Positions 1 through 8,045 of a stretch of DNA of 64,000 nt are shown in pieces. The stretch is from Rhodoblastus sp963727035 (GTDB lineage Bacteria > Pseudomonadota > Alphaproteobacteria > Rhizobiales > Beijerinckiaceae): assembly GCA_963727035.1 (NCBI GenBank), contig CAVSEY010000011.1:1-64000 (forward strand), read 5' to 3'. The notes below the pieces were generated by a model. The model was not told the origin of the DNA and ran no database searches. It saw only the letters and a list, made by a program, of their open reading frames with translations. The position numbers were made by a program, and so were the translations under genes. Every line of letters begins with the position of its first letter. Within the stretch, counting starts at the first letter, position 1.

Positions 1-437
1 GCCAGCACTCGGCGGCTGGCGACGTCCACCACCGCCGCGAGATAGACGAAGCCGCGCCGCATCGGGATGTAGGTGATGTCCATCGCCCAGACGTGGTTCG
101 GACGCTCGACCTTCAGCCCGCGCAGCAGGTAGGGATAAATCTTGTGTCCCGGCGCAGGCTTGCTGGTGTTCGGGCGACGATAGATCGCCTCGATGCCCAT
201 GCGCTTCATCAACGTCGAGACGCGGCGACGACTGATCGCGACGCCCTCGCGCTGCAACAGCAAGGCCAGCATCCGCGCCCCGGCGAACGGATAGTCGAGA
301 TGCAGTTCGTCGAGCCGGCGCATCAACGCCAATGTCCCAGCGGAAACCGGTCGAGGCTGGTAGTAGACCGTGCTGCGCGCGAGGTTCAAAACCGTCGCCT
401 GGCGCACGACCGGAAGGTCATGGTTGCGGTCGATCAT
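1..437 (-). CDS. IS3-family transposase OrfB, partial (C-terminus beyond the window)
   Basis: Reading leftwards from an ATG at 437, the frame stays open to base 1 (about 145 codons). It begins MIDRNHDLPVVRQATVLNLA. The helix-turn-helix-like front part is followed by RPNHVWAMDITYIP, which is the start of the rve/DDE integrase core with the first catalytic Asp. The remaining Asp and Glu lie outside the window. The ATG overlaps the stop of OrfA (ATGA), the usual IS3 two-frame arrangement. Here there is no A6G slippery run at the junction, so translational coupling is more likely than classic frameshifting. Family assignment is confident; the exact IS is not known. Confidence 0.88.
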   Translation of the reverse strand, partial: MIDRNHDLPVVRQATVLNLARSTVYYQPRPVSAGTLALMRRLDELHLDYPFAGARMLALLLQREGVAISRRRVSTLMKRMGIEAIYRRPNTSKPAPGHKIYPYLLRGLKVERPNHVWAMDITYIPMRRGFVYLAAVVDVASRRVL

Positions 438-742
438 TTCTTTGCGCTCAGCAGGCCGGCCTTGCTGAGCGCGCCGGACAAAAAATGATTTTCCAGCGCC
501 AACTCCCCAATCTTCGCATGCAGCGCCTTCAAATCGACCGTCGGCTCAGCTGCCCCCGCCTTGTCCTGACCGAACACGTCGGCGGCGCCCTCCAAAAGCT
601 GGCTCCTCCACGTCGTGATCTGGTTAGGATGCACGTCAAACTGTGGCGCCAATCCCGACAGCGTTTTCTCGCCCTTGATGGCGGCCAGCGCCACTTTCGC
701 TTTGAATGCCGGAGAATGCGTCCGGCGGCTTCTCTTTGTCAT
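434..742 (-). CDS. IS3-family transposase OrfA (HTH_Tnp_1)
   Basis: This is a 102-residue protein starting MTKRSRRTHSPAFKAKVALA, the typical HTH_Tnp_1 (IS3/IS911 OrfA) opening. GEKTLSGLAPQFDVHPNQI is the recognition region, and a leucine-rich C-terminal helix follows (LKALHAKIGELALEN). It binds the IS ends and cooperates with OrfB. I chose the internal ATG at 742 over the longer frame start at 796 because family members begin at this lysine/arginine-rich segment. The stop overlaps the OrfB start by four bases. Confidence 0.88.
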   Translation of the reverse strand: MTKRSRRTHSPAFKAKVALAAIKGEKTLSGLAPQFDVHPNQITTWRSQLLEGAADVFGQDKAGAAEPTVDLKALHAKIGELALENHFLSGALSKAGLLSAKK

Positions 743-838
743 CTTTGCTCCTGAAATGCGGCCCACATCTTGGCCGCCGTCAGGCAGAAAATCCACTCAA
801 GCTACTGTCCGAATTCGTGGCGCGCGGCTCTACAAGCC

Positions 839-1010
839 CAACAGCGCATTGCGCCAGCGCATGATCGAAGATATCGACCTCGCGCCGTTCAAGGAGAGCA
901 CTCAGAAGGATTACGTCCGCCACGTGAGTAACTTCGCCGTCTTCTCGGCCGCTCGCCGGATACCGCCACGGCTGAAGACGTCCGGCTGTTTCAGCTGCAT
1001 ATAGCCAAAC
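839..1010 (+). pseudogene. tyrosine recombinase/integrase, N-terminal fragment
   Basis: The translation NSALRQRMIEDIDLAPFKES followed by TQKDYVRHVSNFAVF matches the SAM-like N-terminal domain of XerC/D-type integrases. It continues in the next frame as GRSPDTATAEDVRLFQLHIA, so one base appears to be missing near 945. The fragment is cut off exactly where the IS21 terminal repeat begins (1011), and its catalytic domain is not found anywhere in the window. It is a different protein from the integrase on the other side of the IS21 element. Confidence 0.7.
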
Positions 1011-1076
1011 TGTAGATTCCTGACGAAGGCGCCCCCCAATTCCGAGATGATGGCGCCCCCAATTCCGAGATGATCC
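1011..1076 (+). repeat. IS21 left end: terminal repeat with two subterminal copies
   Basis: The outer repeat begins at 1011. The 15-mer caattccgagatgat occurs twice, at 1037-1051 and 1060-1074, with a period of 23 bp. These are the presumed IstA binding sites, and their rc-related counterparts lie at the right end. Confidence 0.8.
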
Positions 1077-1156
1077 CGCCCGGGTGATTTCGTGAAGGAC
1101 GGGGGCCGCCGCTGGCATGTTGAAGTCGCTCTTTTGGCAATCCAAGGGAGCAATCG

Positions 1157-2701
1157 ATGCCAGCGGAGCGAATTTCCATGCGCCAGGCGCGCGAAATCAT
1201 TCGACTGAAATTTTCTTCTTTCTCGGCGCACGAAATCGCCCGGCGGCTCGGCATGGCGCGTTCGACGGTGCGCGAGATGCTGCAAAGAGCTGAAAGCGCG
1301 GGGCTTTCATGGACGCAGGCGGAAGGCATGAGCGACGCCGCATTGGAAGGCGCTCTTTACGCCAATCGCCGCAGCAGGCGGGGGCATCGGCGTGTCGCCG
1401 AGCCGGATTGGGCGACCGTCCATCGCGAGCTGAAGCGCAAGCACGTCACCCTGACGATCCTTTGGGACGAATATATCGCCGCCAATCCGGGCGGCTACAG
1501 CTACTCGCGGTTTTGCGACCTCTACCGGGGCTTTGCGAAGACGCTGTCGGTGACAATGCGGCAGACCTATGCCGCCGGCGAGCGGCTGTTCGTCGATTAC
1601 GCCGGCGACACCGTGCCCGTCGTGATCGATCGTCTGACCGAAGAAGTTCGCGAGGCTCAGGTCTTTGTCGCCGTTCTCGGCGCGTCGAGCTTCACGTTCG
1701 CCTGCGCCAGCTGGACGCAGGCGCTGCCCGATTGGATCGACGCCCATGTCCGCGCCTTCTCGGCGATTGGCGGCGTTCCTGAGCTTCTCGTTCCGGACAA
1801 CACGAAGACGGCGGTCATCAAGGCCTGCTTCTACGATCCCGACGTCAACCGAACCTATGCCGAGATGGCGACCCATTACTCAACCGCCATTCTGCCGACG
1901 CGGCCCTGCAAGCCGCGCGACAAGGCCAAAGTCGAGCGGGCGGTGCTGATCGTCGAACGCTGGCTGCTCGGACGGCTGCGCCGACGCACCTTTTACAGCC
2001 TGGCCGAACTGAAGCCGCCATCGTCGAAATGCTGCAAAAGCTCAATGACGAGCGGGCGATCCGTCGCCTTGGCGTCACCCGCCGGCAATTGCTGGAGGAC
2101 GTCGATCGACCGGCGCTCAAGTCCTTGCCGGTCGAACCTTACGAGTTCACGCAATGGAAAACCTGCCGCGTCGGCGTCGACTACCATGTCGAAGTCGCCA
2201 GCCATTATTACTCGGTTCCCCACCGCTTCGCCCGCGCCGAGGTCGAAGCCCGGCTCACCGTCAGGACGGTGGAGATATTCCTCCGGGGCGAGCGAATCGC
2301 CGCGCATCTTCGCATGAGCGGCAATCACGGCCACACCACCGTGGCCGACCACATGCCGTCCAGCCATCGCCGCACGAGAACTGGACGATCGACAAAATCC
2401 GCGCCGACGCCAAGCGGTCGGGCCGGCGACGGCGGCCTTGTGCGAGCAGATCATCGAGCGTCGCCCCCATCCCGAACAGGGCTTCCGCGCCTGCCTGGGC
2501 ATCGTTCGCCTGGCCAACTCCTATGGCGATGAGCGCGTCGAGGCGGCGGCCGAGCGCGCCATCGCCATCGGCGCGCGCACCTATTCCTCCGTGAAATCCA
2601 TCCTCGACAAGAAGCTTGATCGTCGGCCCGCCGAAAAGCGCGCCGCGGAGGCGCCGACGATCCTGCACGCCAACATCCGCGGCCCGCGCTATTACAATTA
2701 G
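1157..2701 (+). pseudogene. istA: IS21-family transposase IstA, frame interrupted three times
   Basis: IstA is the DDE transposase of IS21 elements. The N-terminal HTH (SAHEIARRLGMARSTVREML) and the rve core (ERLFVDYAGDTVPV ... ELLVPDNTKTAV ... KAKVERAV) are readable in the first frame up to about 2010. The reading then moves to MLQKLNDERAIRRLGVTRRQ, next to HENWTIDKIRADAKRSG near 2375, and finally to CEQIIERRPHPEQGF from about 2430, ending HANIRGPRYYN at 2701. Each step fits the loss of one base: aagccgcc, cgcacgag and gggccggcg each lack one. The three losses restore the original frame overall. It is either decayed or mis-sequenced; another copy in the genome would settle it. Confidence 0.85.
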
Positions 2702-2712
2702 GAGAGAAGCTT

Positions 2713-3459
2713 TTGCTCAAACATCCAACCCTCGACCAACTCCACACCCTCGGCCTGCACGGCATGGCCAAGGCCTTCGTCGAAGTCGCGGCCTCCAGTG
2801 AGGCCGGCGGGCTCAGTCATCCGGAATGGCTGGGTCTTCTGCTCGATCGCGAGGCCTCCCTGCGCCAGGACAAGCGACTGGCCGCACGGCTTCGCGTCGC
2901 GAAATTGCGCCAACAGGCCTGCGTTGAAGACATCGATTATCGCAGCCCACGGGGCCTCGACCGCGCCATGATGCAAAAACTCGTCAATGGCGACTGGATC
3001 GACGCCCACGACAATTTGGCTCTGATCGGCCCCACCGGGGTCGGCAAAAGTTGGCTCGCCTCGGCGCTTGGCCACAAGGCTTGCCGGGATAATCGATCCG
3101 TCCTGTATCAGCGGGTCCCCCGGCTGTTCGAGGAACTCGCCCTGGCGCGCGGCGACGGTCGCCATGCGCGCTTGCTGCGCTCGCTCGGGCGCGTCGATCT
3201 CCTGGTGCTGGACGATTGGGGGCTTGAACCGCTCGACGCCGCGGCGCGCCATGACCTTCTGGAAATCCTCGAAGAGCGCTATGGCCGCAAATCCACCCTC
3301 GTCACTTCGCAGCTTCCCGTCGATCGCTGGCACGAAATCATCGGCGACCCGACCTACGCCGACGCCATCCTTGATCGTCTGGTCCACAACGCCCACCGCA
3401 TCGAACTGACCGGAGAAAGCATGCGGCGCGCTCGCGCCAGGAGCACGATCACCTCTTGA
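2713..3459 (+). CDS. istB: IS21-family ATP-binding helper protein IstB
   Basis: This is a 248-residue AAA+ ATPase that assists IstA in target capture. The Walker A region is ALIGPTGVGKSWLASAL and the Walker B is VDLLVLDDWGL. A DnaA/DnaC-like sensor region follows (STLVTSQLPVDRWHE), then a C-terminal arginine-rich lid (LDRLVHNAHRIELTGESMRR). The start is TTG at 2713, directly after GGAGAGAAGC, 11 bases past the istA stop. The full length matches the family, so unlike istA this partner looks intact. Confidence 0.93.
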   Translation: MLKHPTLDQLHTLGLHGMAKAFVEVAASSEAGGLSHPEWLGLLLDREASLRQDKRLAARLRVAKLRQQACVEDIDYRSPRGLDRAMMQKLVNGDWIDAHDNLALIGPTGVGKSWLASALGHKACRDNRSVLYQRVPRLFEELALARGDGRHARLLRSLGRVDLLVLDDWGLEPLDAAARHDLLEILEERYGRKSTLVTSQLPVDRWHEIIGDPTYADAILDRLVHNAHRIELTGESMRRARARSTITS

Positions 3460-3518
3460 CCAGGCGCCGTCTCAGGCGCCAAGAAATTGTCAGCCAGCAA
3501 GCCCCACGACCCGGGCGC

Positions 3519-3606
3519 CATCATCCCGTTACGGGGGGCGGCATCATCCAGGAATCGATGGGCGCCATTATCTCGTAATTGCCGGGCGCCTTCGTCGGAA
3601 TCGACA
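3519..3606 (-). repeat. IS21 right end: terminal repeat with three degenerate subterminal copies
   Basis: On the minus strand three related 15-16-mers occur about every 24 bp: caattacgagataatg (3581-3566), cgattcctggatgatg (3557-3542) and cgtaacgggatgatg (3533-3519). The outermost arm ends at 3606 and mirrors the left end. Confidence 0.78.
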
Positions 3607-4664
3607 CACGAATGGAGCCCAACGGCTCCGAAGGCCGCTTCCCCGGGAAGAGGTATGGAGAGTCGTCGCGCCGTTGGATGTCCCGCACCACGCGCAAAGC
3701 AGCTTCGGAGAGGTAGACGGTCTTCGCGCCCGTCTTGCTGTCGGGGAGCAGCAGAAAGCGACGTTCGAAGTCGACATCGGACCAGCGCAGGTTCAAAACC
3801 TCGCCAAGCCGACACCCGGTCAAGAGCAGCAACTCGATGGCGGCGATCGCACGAAGATTTTCAGAACGCGGCCCAATCTTTTGTTGACCGCCGCGCTTGC
3901 GCTTTTCCGGCGCCTTTGCACTCGGATTGACGACGAGTTGCCCGTTTTTTGCGGCGTTCAAGGCGATTCCCAAACGCGTCGAGCTCCTCCACGGATAAGT
4001 ATCGTTCGACCTTGTGCTCGGCGAAGCGCTTCGCGCCTCGGCAGGGATTGGAGCCGGCCGGGCGGAATTTCCAGTCCTCGGCCAGTTGGAACATTTTGGA
4101 AAGCAGCGCATGCACGCGGTTGGCGACGATTTCGCCGCCCCGAACAATGCGCCGCCCCTGCATTTTCGTCTTTTCATCTTTGGCCGTCTTGCCCGCCGCG
4201 ATGTCGCGCATCACGCGGGCGATGTCCTGGCGTTCGACCTCGGACGCCTTCAAAGTTCCAATCAGCGGAATGATATGATTTTGAAGATTGCGCCGGTCCT
4301 GGGCGAACGCCGAGGGTTTTTTGTATGGGCGCGCATATTCCTCGAGATAACGCGCGCCGAGATCGGCGATGGTCGGGATGGATCGCTCGTGGGATCGCGC
4401 CAAGGCGGGGTTTTCTCCCGTGGCGATCAAGCCGCGCAAGCGTCGCGCTTCGTTCCGCGCCTGTTCGGCGGTGAATTCAATGCCGTGTCGACCGATCGTG
4501 ACGCGATGAATTCGGCCGCCTCGGCTATATTGCAGGAGGTAGATGCGGGCGCCCTTCGGGGTCACCTTGCAGCCAAATCCCGGAATCTCCGCGTCCCAGA
4601 GGAACGCGTCGCGTAGCGAAGGCTCAATCGCTTCGACCGTCCGCTTGGTGAGTTTGTCGCGCAT
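3607..4664 (-). pseudogene. int: P4-type tyrosine integrase, frameshifted and 3'-truncated by IS21
   Basis: The N-terminus (MRDKLTKRTVEAIEPSLRDA; GFGCKVTPKGARIYLLQY) is the DUF4102/P4 integrase arm-binding domain. A SAM-like core-binding domain follows (TIADLGARYLEEYARP). At about 3965 the frame jumps after YLSVEELDAFG into IALNAAKNGQLVVNPSAK, consistent with one extra base. The catalytic domain then continues with LLLTGCRLGEVLNLRW, which carries the first catalytic Arg. Coding stops being native at the IS21 end, so the H-R-H-Y part, including the tyrosine nucleophile, is missing and the protein cannot be active. It lies about 215 bp from the 3' end of tRNA-Phe and reads away from it, as expected for a tRNA-targeting island integrase. 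Confidence 0.85.
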
Positions 4665-4881
4665 GGCCTCGCTCCATTCGGCTGGAAGGGCGTCACCCGG
4701 ATCGCATAAAATTAGCGCCGGTGCGCCTTTCTAGCAATGCGCTAGCAATGGCTCAGCAATGGCAAGGCAGCAAAGTCGGGGATATCGGGGCGTAGAAACG
4801 GCTAGAGCTGAGTGCGCAGGCGGCGCTTACAACCACTTGATTTATCGTGGTTTATCGTATGATTTCGTGGGGAAGGGATGG

Positions 4882-4954
4882 TGCCCAGGGGCGGAATTGA
4901 ACCACCGACACTGCGATTTTCAGTCGCATGCTCTACCAACTGAGCTACCTGGGC
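4882..4954 (-). tRNA. tRNA-Phe(GAA)
   Basis: The minus strand folds as a complete 73-nt tRNA. The 5' end is GCCCAGG, the D-arm is GCTCAGTTGGTAGAGC, and the anticodon stem TGCGA/TCGCA carries loop CTGAAAA with anticodon GAA. The T-arm is GGTGG-TTCAATT-CCGCC, followed by acceptor CCTGGGC and discriminator A. CCA is encoded at 4881-4879. The 3' end faces the integrase gene, making it the probable attachment site of the island to its left. Confidence 0.96.
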
Positions 4955-5200
4955 GATTTTTTGCCGCAACGACCGGGGCCGTCGCAGTGGTCGCCTTATA
5001 GAAAGCGTGAAGCGGCTTGTCCAGCCCCGAAAAGGCGGCTTGGCGAAGATCGTCGGATGAGGTCCGCGAGGCTGGGCGCCACACTTCCAAAGGGCGTTTC
5101 CAAGGGGCGTTTGGATCGCGCTTTCCAAGGCCGACTCAGGGCCGCGAACGGCCAACCTTGGGTCTGCTGCGCGCAATGCGACGATGTTTGACATAAACCC

Positions 5201-5230
5201 TTGTCGGGTCTCTTTCCGGGTGCGTATGGT
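5201..5230 (+). promoter_or_regulatory. candidate sigma70-type promoter for ppx
   Basis: TTGTCG at 5201-5206 and TATGGT at 5225-5230 are separated by 18 bp and lie 35 bp upstream of the ppx start. This is inference from spacing and consensus only. The rest of 4955-5264 shows no gene, only short related direct repeats around 5090-5130 (ccaaagggcgttt / ccaaggggcgttt). Confidence 0.35.
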
Positions 5231-5264
5231 GGCTTCTTGAAAGCGCCAAGGCGCGGGAGGAATT

Positions 5265-6347
5265 GTGCCGTCGATCGAGGCAACGAGGAGTCAGAGTTCC
5301 GTAGGGCAGGCGGCGCATCCACGCGGCTTTCCCCCGGAGGGCGGCCCGCGCTTCGCGCGGCGGTCGGCGATCTATGCCGCGCTCGACCTTGGCACCAATA
5401 ATTGCCGCCTCCTGGTCGCGCGGCCGGTTCGCGACGACCAACGCGGCTCCGGCGAGAATTTTCGAATCGTCGACGCCTTTTCGAGAATCGTGCGCCTTGG
5501 CGAAGGCTTGAGCCAGACGGGCCGGCTTTCCGAGCCGGCGATCCAGCGCACGATCGACGCCTTGCTGGTTTGCCGCGAGAAAATGGACCTGCGCGGGGTG
5601 ACGCGTGCGCGCCTGATTGCGACGGAGGCCTGCCGCGCGGCGGAGAACGGGGCCGAATTCATCGAGCGGGTGCGCGAGCGCACGGGGCTGGAGCTTGAAA
5701 TCATCAGCCGCGAGACCGAGGCCAAGCTTGCAGCGGCGGGTTGCGCCTCGCTGGCGGATTCCAGCGCAAAAAGCGTGGTCCTGTTCGATATTGGCGGCGG
5801 CTCGTCGGAAATCGTCTGGCTCGCGTCGGGCCATGGCGTGCCGGGCGCGGAGCGCGTCCGTCATTGGACTTCGCTCCAGCTCGGCGTCGTGACGCTCGCC
5901 GAACGATTCGGCGGCGCCGAGGTGTCCTTTGCGCAGTTTTCGGCGATGACCGATCTCGTCGAGGCGGAGTTGCAGCAGTTTCTCGCACGCGCGTCGAACG
6001 AGGAAAGGTGCCAGAGATTCCATCTGCTCGGCACTTCGGGCACGGTGACGACGCTGGCGGGGATCCATCTCAATCTGCCGCGTTACGATCGCCGCCGGGT
6101 TGACGGCCTGTGGATGTCGCGCGACGAAATCGACGCCGTGATGAAACGGCTTCGGAGCATGTCTTACGCCGAGCGAATCCAGAATTCCTGCATAGGGCCG
6201 GACCGGGCCGACCTCGTGCTCGCCGGCTGCGCCATCCTTGAGGGGATTCGGCGCTGTTTCCCGTCAGAACGGATTCGAATCGCCGACCGCGGCCTGCGCG
6301 AGGGCATGCTGCTCGAACTGATGGGCGCCGACCGCTCGGCCGAGTGA
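5265..6347 (+). CDS. ppx: Ppx/GppA exopolyphosphatase family protein
   Basis: This is a 360-residue ASKHA-fold phosphatase acting on polyphosphate or pppGpp. YAALDLGTNNCRLLVARP is the phosphate-1 motif, VVLFDIGGGSSEIVWL the phosphate-2 motif, and LLGTSGTVTTLAGIHL the adenosine-side glycine motif. The length fits the short alphaproteobacterial form, which lacks the C-terminal HD-like domain of E. coli Ppx. The start is GTG at 5265, preceded by GGGAGGAATT. The first 35 residues are low in family similarity, so a start closer to YAALDLG is possible. Substrate preference between polyP and pppGpp cannot be decided from sequence. Confidence 0.88.
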   Translation: MPSIEATRSQSSVGQAAHPRGFPPEGGPRFARRSAIYAALDLGTNNCRLLVARPVRDDQRGSGENFRIVDAFSRIVRLGEGLSQTGRLSEPAIQRTIDALLVCREKMDLRGVTRARLIATEACRAAENGAEFIERVRERTGLELEIISRETEAKLAAAGCASLADSSAKSVVLFDIGGGSSEIVWLASGHGVPGAERVRHWTSLQLGVVTLAERFGGAEVSFAQFSAMTDLVEAELQQFLARASNEERCQRFHLLGTSGTVTTLAGIHLNLPRYDRRRVDGLWMSRDEIDAVMKRLRSMSYAERIQNSCIGPDRADLVLAGCAILEGIRRCFPSERIRIADRGLREGMLLELMGADRSAE

Positions 6348-6415
6348 CTCCTCGAGCCTGTTCATTCCGCGCATTTGCGGTTACGGGGTGACAGCGCGGG
6401 CAAGAGGGGCGGGGA

Positions 6416-7144
6416 ATGGCGAAGACGACAAAGGGGCCCGGCGGATCGGGCGGCCGCGAATTGAAGACGCGGGTGAAAACCGCGCGCAAAAGGACGCTCT
6501 CTTCGACTCTCTGGCTTCAGCGGCAGTTGAACGATCCCTATGTCGCGCGCGCCAAGCGCGAGGGCTGGCGTTCGCGCGCCGCTTTCAAGCTGCTGGAGAT
6601 CGATGAGAAACATCATCTGCTGCAACCGGGGCAGAGAATCATCGATCTTGGCGCCGCGCCCGGCGGCTGGTCGCAGGCGGCGGCGAAAAAGGTCAAGTCG
6701 GCGCACGGGAACGGCAAGGTCGTCGGCATCGACCTGCTCGACATCGAACCGATCGCGGGCGTTGATTTCGCAGTGCAGGATTTTCTGGCCCCCGAGGCGC
6801 CGGAACGGCTGAAAGCGATGCTGGGCGGCGAAGCCGATGGGGTGATTTCGGACATGGCCGCCAACACCACGGGCCACAAGGCGACCGACCATTTGCGCAT
6901 TGTTGATCTGGCGGAGCTGGCGGCCGAATTCGCCGGCGAAGTGTTGAAGCCGGGCGGATTCTTCCTGTGCAAATTGTTTCAGGGCGGCGAGACGGGCAAA
7001 CTGGTGGCGCAGCTGAAGCGCGATTACGCGCTCGTCCGCCATATCAAGCCGAGCGCGAGCCGCGCCGGTTCGGCGGAACTTTACGTGCTTGCGATGGGTT
7101 TCCGCGCTTCAGCGCCGGCGCAAAAAGAAAGGCCCGGTCCTTAA
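6416..7144 (+). CDS. rlmE: 23S rRNA (uridine-2'-O-)-methyltransferase RlmE (FtsJ/RrmJ)
   Basis: This 242-residue protein uses S-adenosylmethionine to methylate U2552 of 23S rRNA, a late step of 50S assembly. The pieces of the K-D-K-E tetrad are visible: RSRAAFKLLEID, GVISDMAANTTGH, FFLCKLFQGGET and GSAELYVLAMGF. IIDLGAAPGGWSQAA is the SAM-binding loop. The N-terminus is lysine/glycine-rich, as in relatives from this order. The last residues (QKERPGP) and the stop codon come from the terminator hairpin shared with the convergent porin gene, so the tail is probably not conserved. Confidence 0.95.
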   Translation: MAKTTKGPGGSGGRELKTRVKTARKRTLSSTLWLQRQLNDPYVARAKREGWRSRAAFKLLEIDEKHHLLQPGQRIIDLGAAPGGWSQAAAKKVKSAHGNGKVVGIDLLDIEPIAGVDFAVQDFLAPEAPERLKAMLGGEADGVISDMAANTTGHKATDHLRIVDLAELAAEFAGEVLKPGGFFLCKLFQGGETGKLVAQLKRDYALVRHIKPSASRAGSAELYVLAMGFRASAPAQKERPGP

Positions 7145-7153
7145 GACCGGGCC
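7121..7153 (-). terminator. Rho-independent terminator of porin gene copy 1
   Basis: Arms ggcccggtc (7131-7139) and gaccgggcc (7145-7153) form a 9-bp stem around loop cttaa. On the minus strand the stem is followed by a T-rich tail (complement of caaaaagaaa, 7121-7130). The loop contains the TAA stop of the convergent rlmE gene. Confidence 0.85.
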
Positions 7154-7185
7154 CGATCGGGAAAATTCCCTGATCCTTTTGGATC

Positions 7186-7938
7186 TCAGTACTTGGCGAC
7201 GACCGGCGCCGGCGAGCTGAACAGGTAAGCCAGGCCGATGCGGACGCTGTTGACCGAGTTCTGGATGCGGAACGGCGTGAAGGCGGGGCTCACGAACATG
7301 TTGTTGTTGCCGAAATCGTAGTAGCGATATTCGACGCGGCCGACCCAGTTCGGGGTGAAGGCGTATTCGACGCCGCCGCCGACGTCAAAGCCGGAGGCCG
7401 TGGTGCTCTGCGAGAGATAGACGGGGAAGGTCGCGTCGGTGAGCGAGGCGGTGGCGCCGCCCCAGGCCGCGCCGCCGATGGCGTAGAACAGGGCGCGGTC
7501 ATAGGCGATGCCGACACGGCCGTTGATCGACGCCAGCCAGTTCATGGCCGACTTCTGGTTCATCACGTCGCCCGCGAGAATCGGACCGAAACTGACCGGC
7601 GCGAAATAGGTGCGGTTCTGGTTGTTCGAGGTGCCCTGAAAGTCGCCTTCGAGGCCGACGACGAAGCTCTGGTTGATCTGGTAGTTATAGCCGACGTAGC
7701 CGCCGCCCATGACGCCAGAGGTGTTCATCGAGTTCGAGGTCCAACCGTTGGCCACATTAGCCAGGCTGCTCGAGGCGAACGCGCCGCCGATGTCGGCGCC
7801 GACGTAGAAGCCGGTCCAGGAGAAAGCCGGGGTCGGAGCGATATAAACCGGGGCTTCCTTGCGCGAGGGCAGGTCAGCCGCGAAAGCCGATCCGGCGAGA
7901 GCCGCAAAAGCGACCGTGGAAAGCAGAAGAGCGCGCAT
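7186..7938 (-). CDS. Omp25/31-family outer-membrane beta-barrel protein, copy 1
   Basis: This is a 250-residue porin-like protein. The signal peptide MRALLLSTVAFAALAGSAFA is cleaved before ADLPSRKEAP. The eight-strand barrel core follows (TGFYVGADIGGAFASS ... VGYNYQINQSFVVGLEGDF ... YAIGGAAWGG) and ends VRIGLAYLFSSPAPVVAKY, with aromatic residues in the last strand. The start is ATG at 7938 with AAGGA eight bases upstream, not the longer frame. The mature part differs from copy 2 by a single residue (APTPAFSW here, APTPVFSW there). It is expected in the outer membrane; the solute specificity is unknown. Confidence 0.92.
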   Translation of the reverse strand: MRALLLSTVAFAALAGSAFAADLPSRKEAPVYIAPTPAFSWTGFYVGADIGGAFASSSLANVANGWTSNSMNTSGVMGGGYVGYNYQINQSFVVGLEGDFQGTSNNQNRTYFAPVSFGPILAGDVMNQKSAMNWLASINGRVGIAYDRALFYAIGGAAWGGATASLTDATFPVYLSQSTTASGFDVGGGVEYAFTPNWVGRVEYRYYDFGNNNMFVSPAFTPFRIQNSVNSVRIGLAYLFSSPAPVVAKY

Positions 7939-8045
7939 TTGATTTTCCTTCATATGGACAAATAGCCAAACGCCAATGATGAACATTGATCAAAATTTAG
8001 CCCCCGTCGCACGATGAGTCCAGAACGGAGAGGCATATCGGAGCA

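Larger units (their letters stand above)
1..810 (-). mobile_element. IS3-family insertion sequence, 5' part
   Basis: orfA and the first part of orfB mark an IS3-family element whose far end lies left of base 1. Its own 5' boundary must lie between the orfA start (742) and the recombinase fragment that begins near 839. I could not fix the terminal inverted repeat because the opposite end is not in the window, so 810 is an estimate. Confidence 0.6.
1011..3606 (+). mobile_element. IS21-family insertion sequence (istA-istB)
   Basis: Two genes in istA-istB order lie between matching ends. Both termini read TGT(A/C)GATTCC(T)GACGAAGGCGCC inward and are followed by several related subterminal copies, which is the multiple-terminal-repeat design of IS21 elements. 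I placed the ends at the TGT...ACA limits. I see no convincing direct target duplication: the left flank is atagccaaac and the right flank is cacgaatgga. The flanks also belong to two different integrase genes, so a deletion or recombination next to the element is likely. Confidence 0.88.
1..4881. mobile_element. edge of a genomic island integrated at tRNA-Phe (inferred)
   Basis: A P4-type integrase sits immediately 3' of tRNA-Phe, and everything from there to base 1 is recombinase or IS material. From 5.2 kb onward the genes are housekeeping. The duplicated tRNA 3' end that would mark the other attachment site is not in the window, so the island's extent is unknown. Confidence 0.55.
7121..7945. 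repeat. tandem duplication unit 1 (porin gene plus terminator)
   Basis: From the T-tail of the terminator to just past the start codon this block is nearly identical to the block about 1,018 bp downstream. Visible differences include one base in the terminator loop, one in ccctgAaagtc, two in the residue that changes A to V, and several in the first codons. The ~200 bp upstream regions are unrelated except for one short motif. Confidence 0.9.

Noticed and set aside
434..437. Classic A6G programmed frameshift between IS3 orfA and orfB
   Set aside because: The junction reads gcaaagaaatgatcg without a long A-run; an ATGA overlap explains coupling.
5201..5401. Small plus-strand frame starting MSGLFPGAYGG
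   Set aside because: It overlaps the ppx promoter and start in another frame and has no homology.
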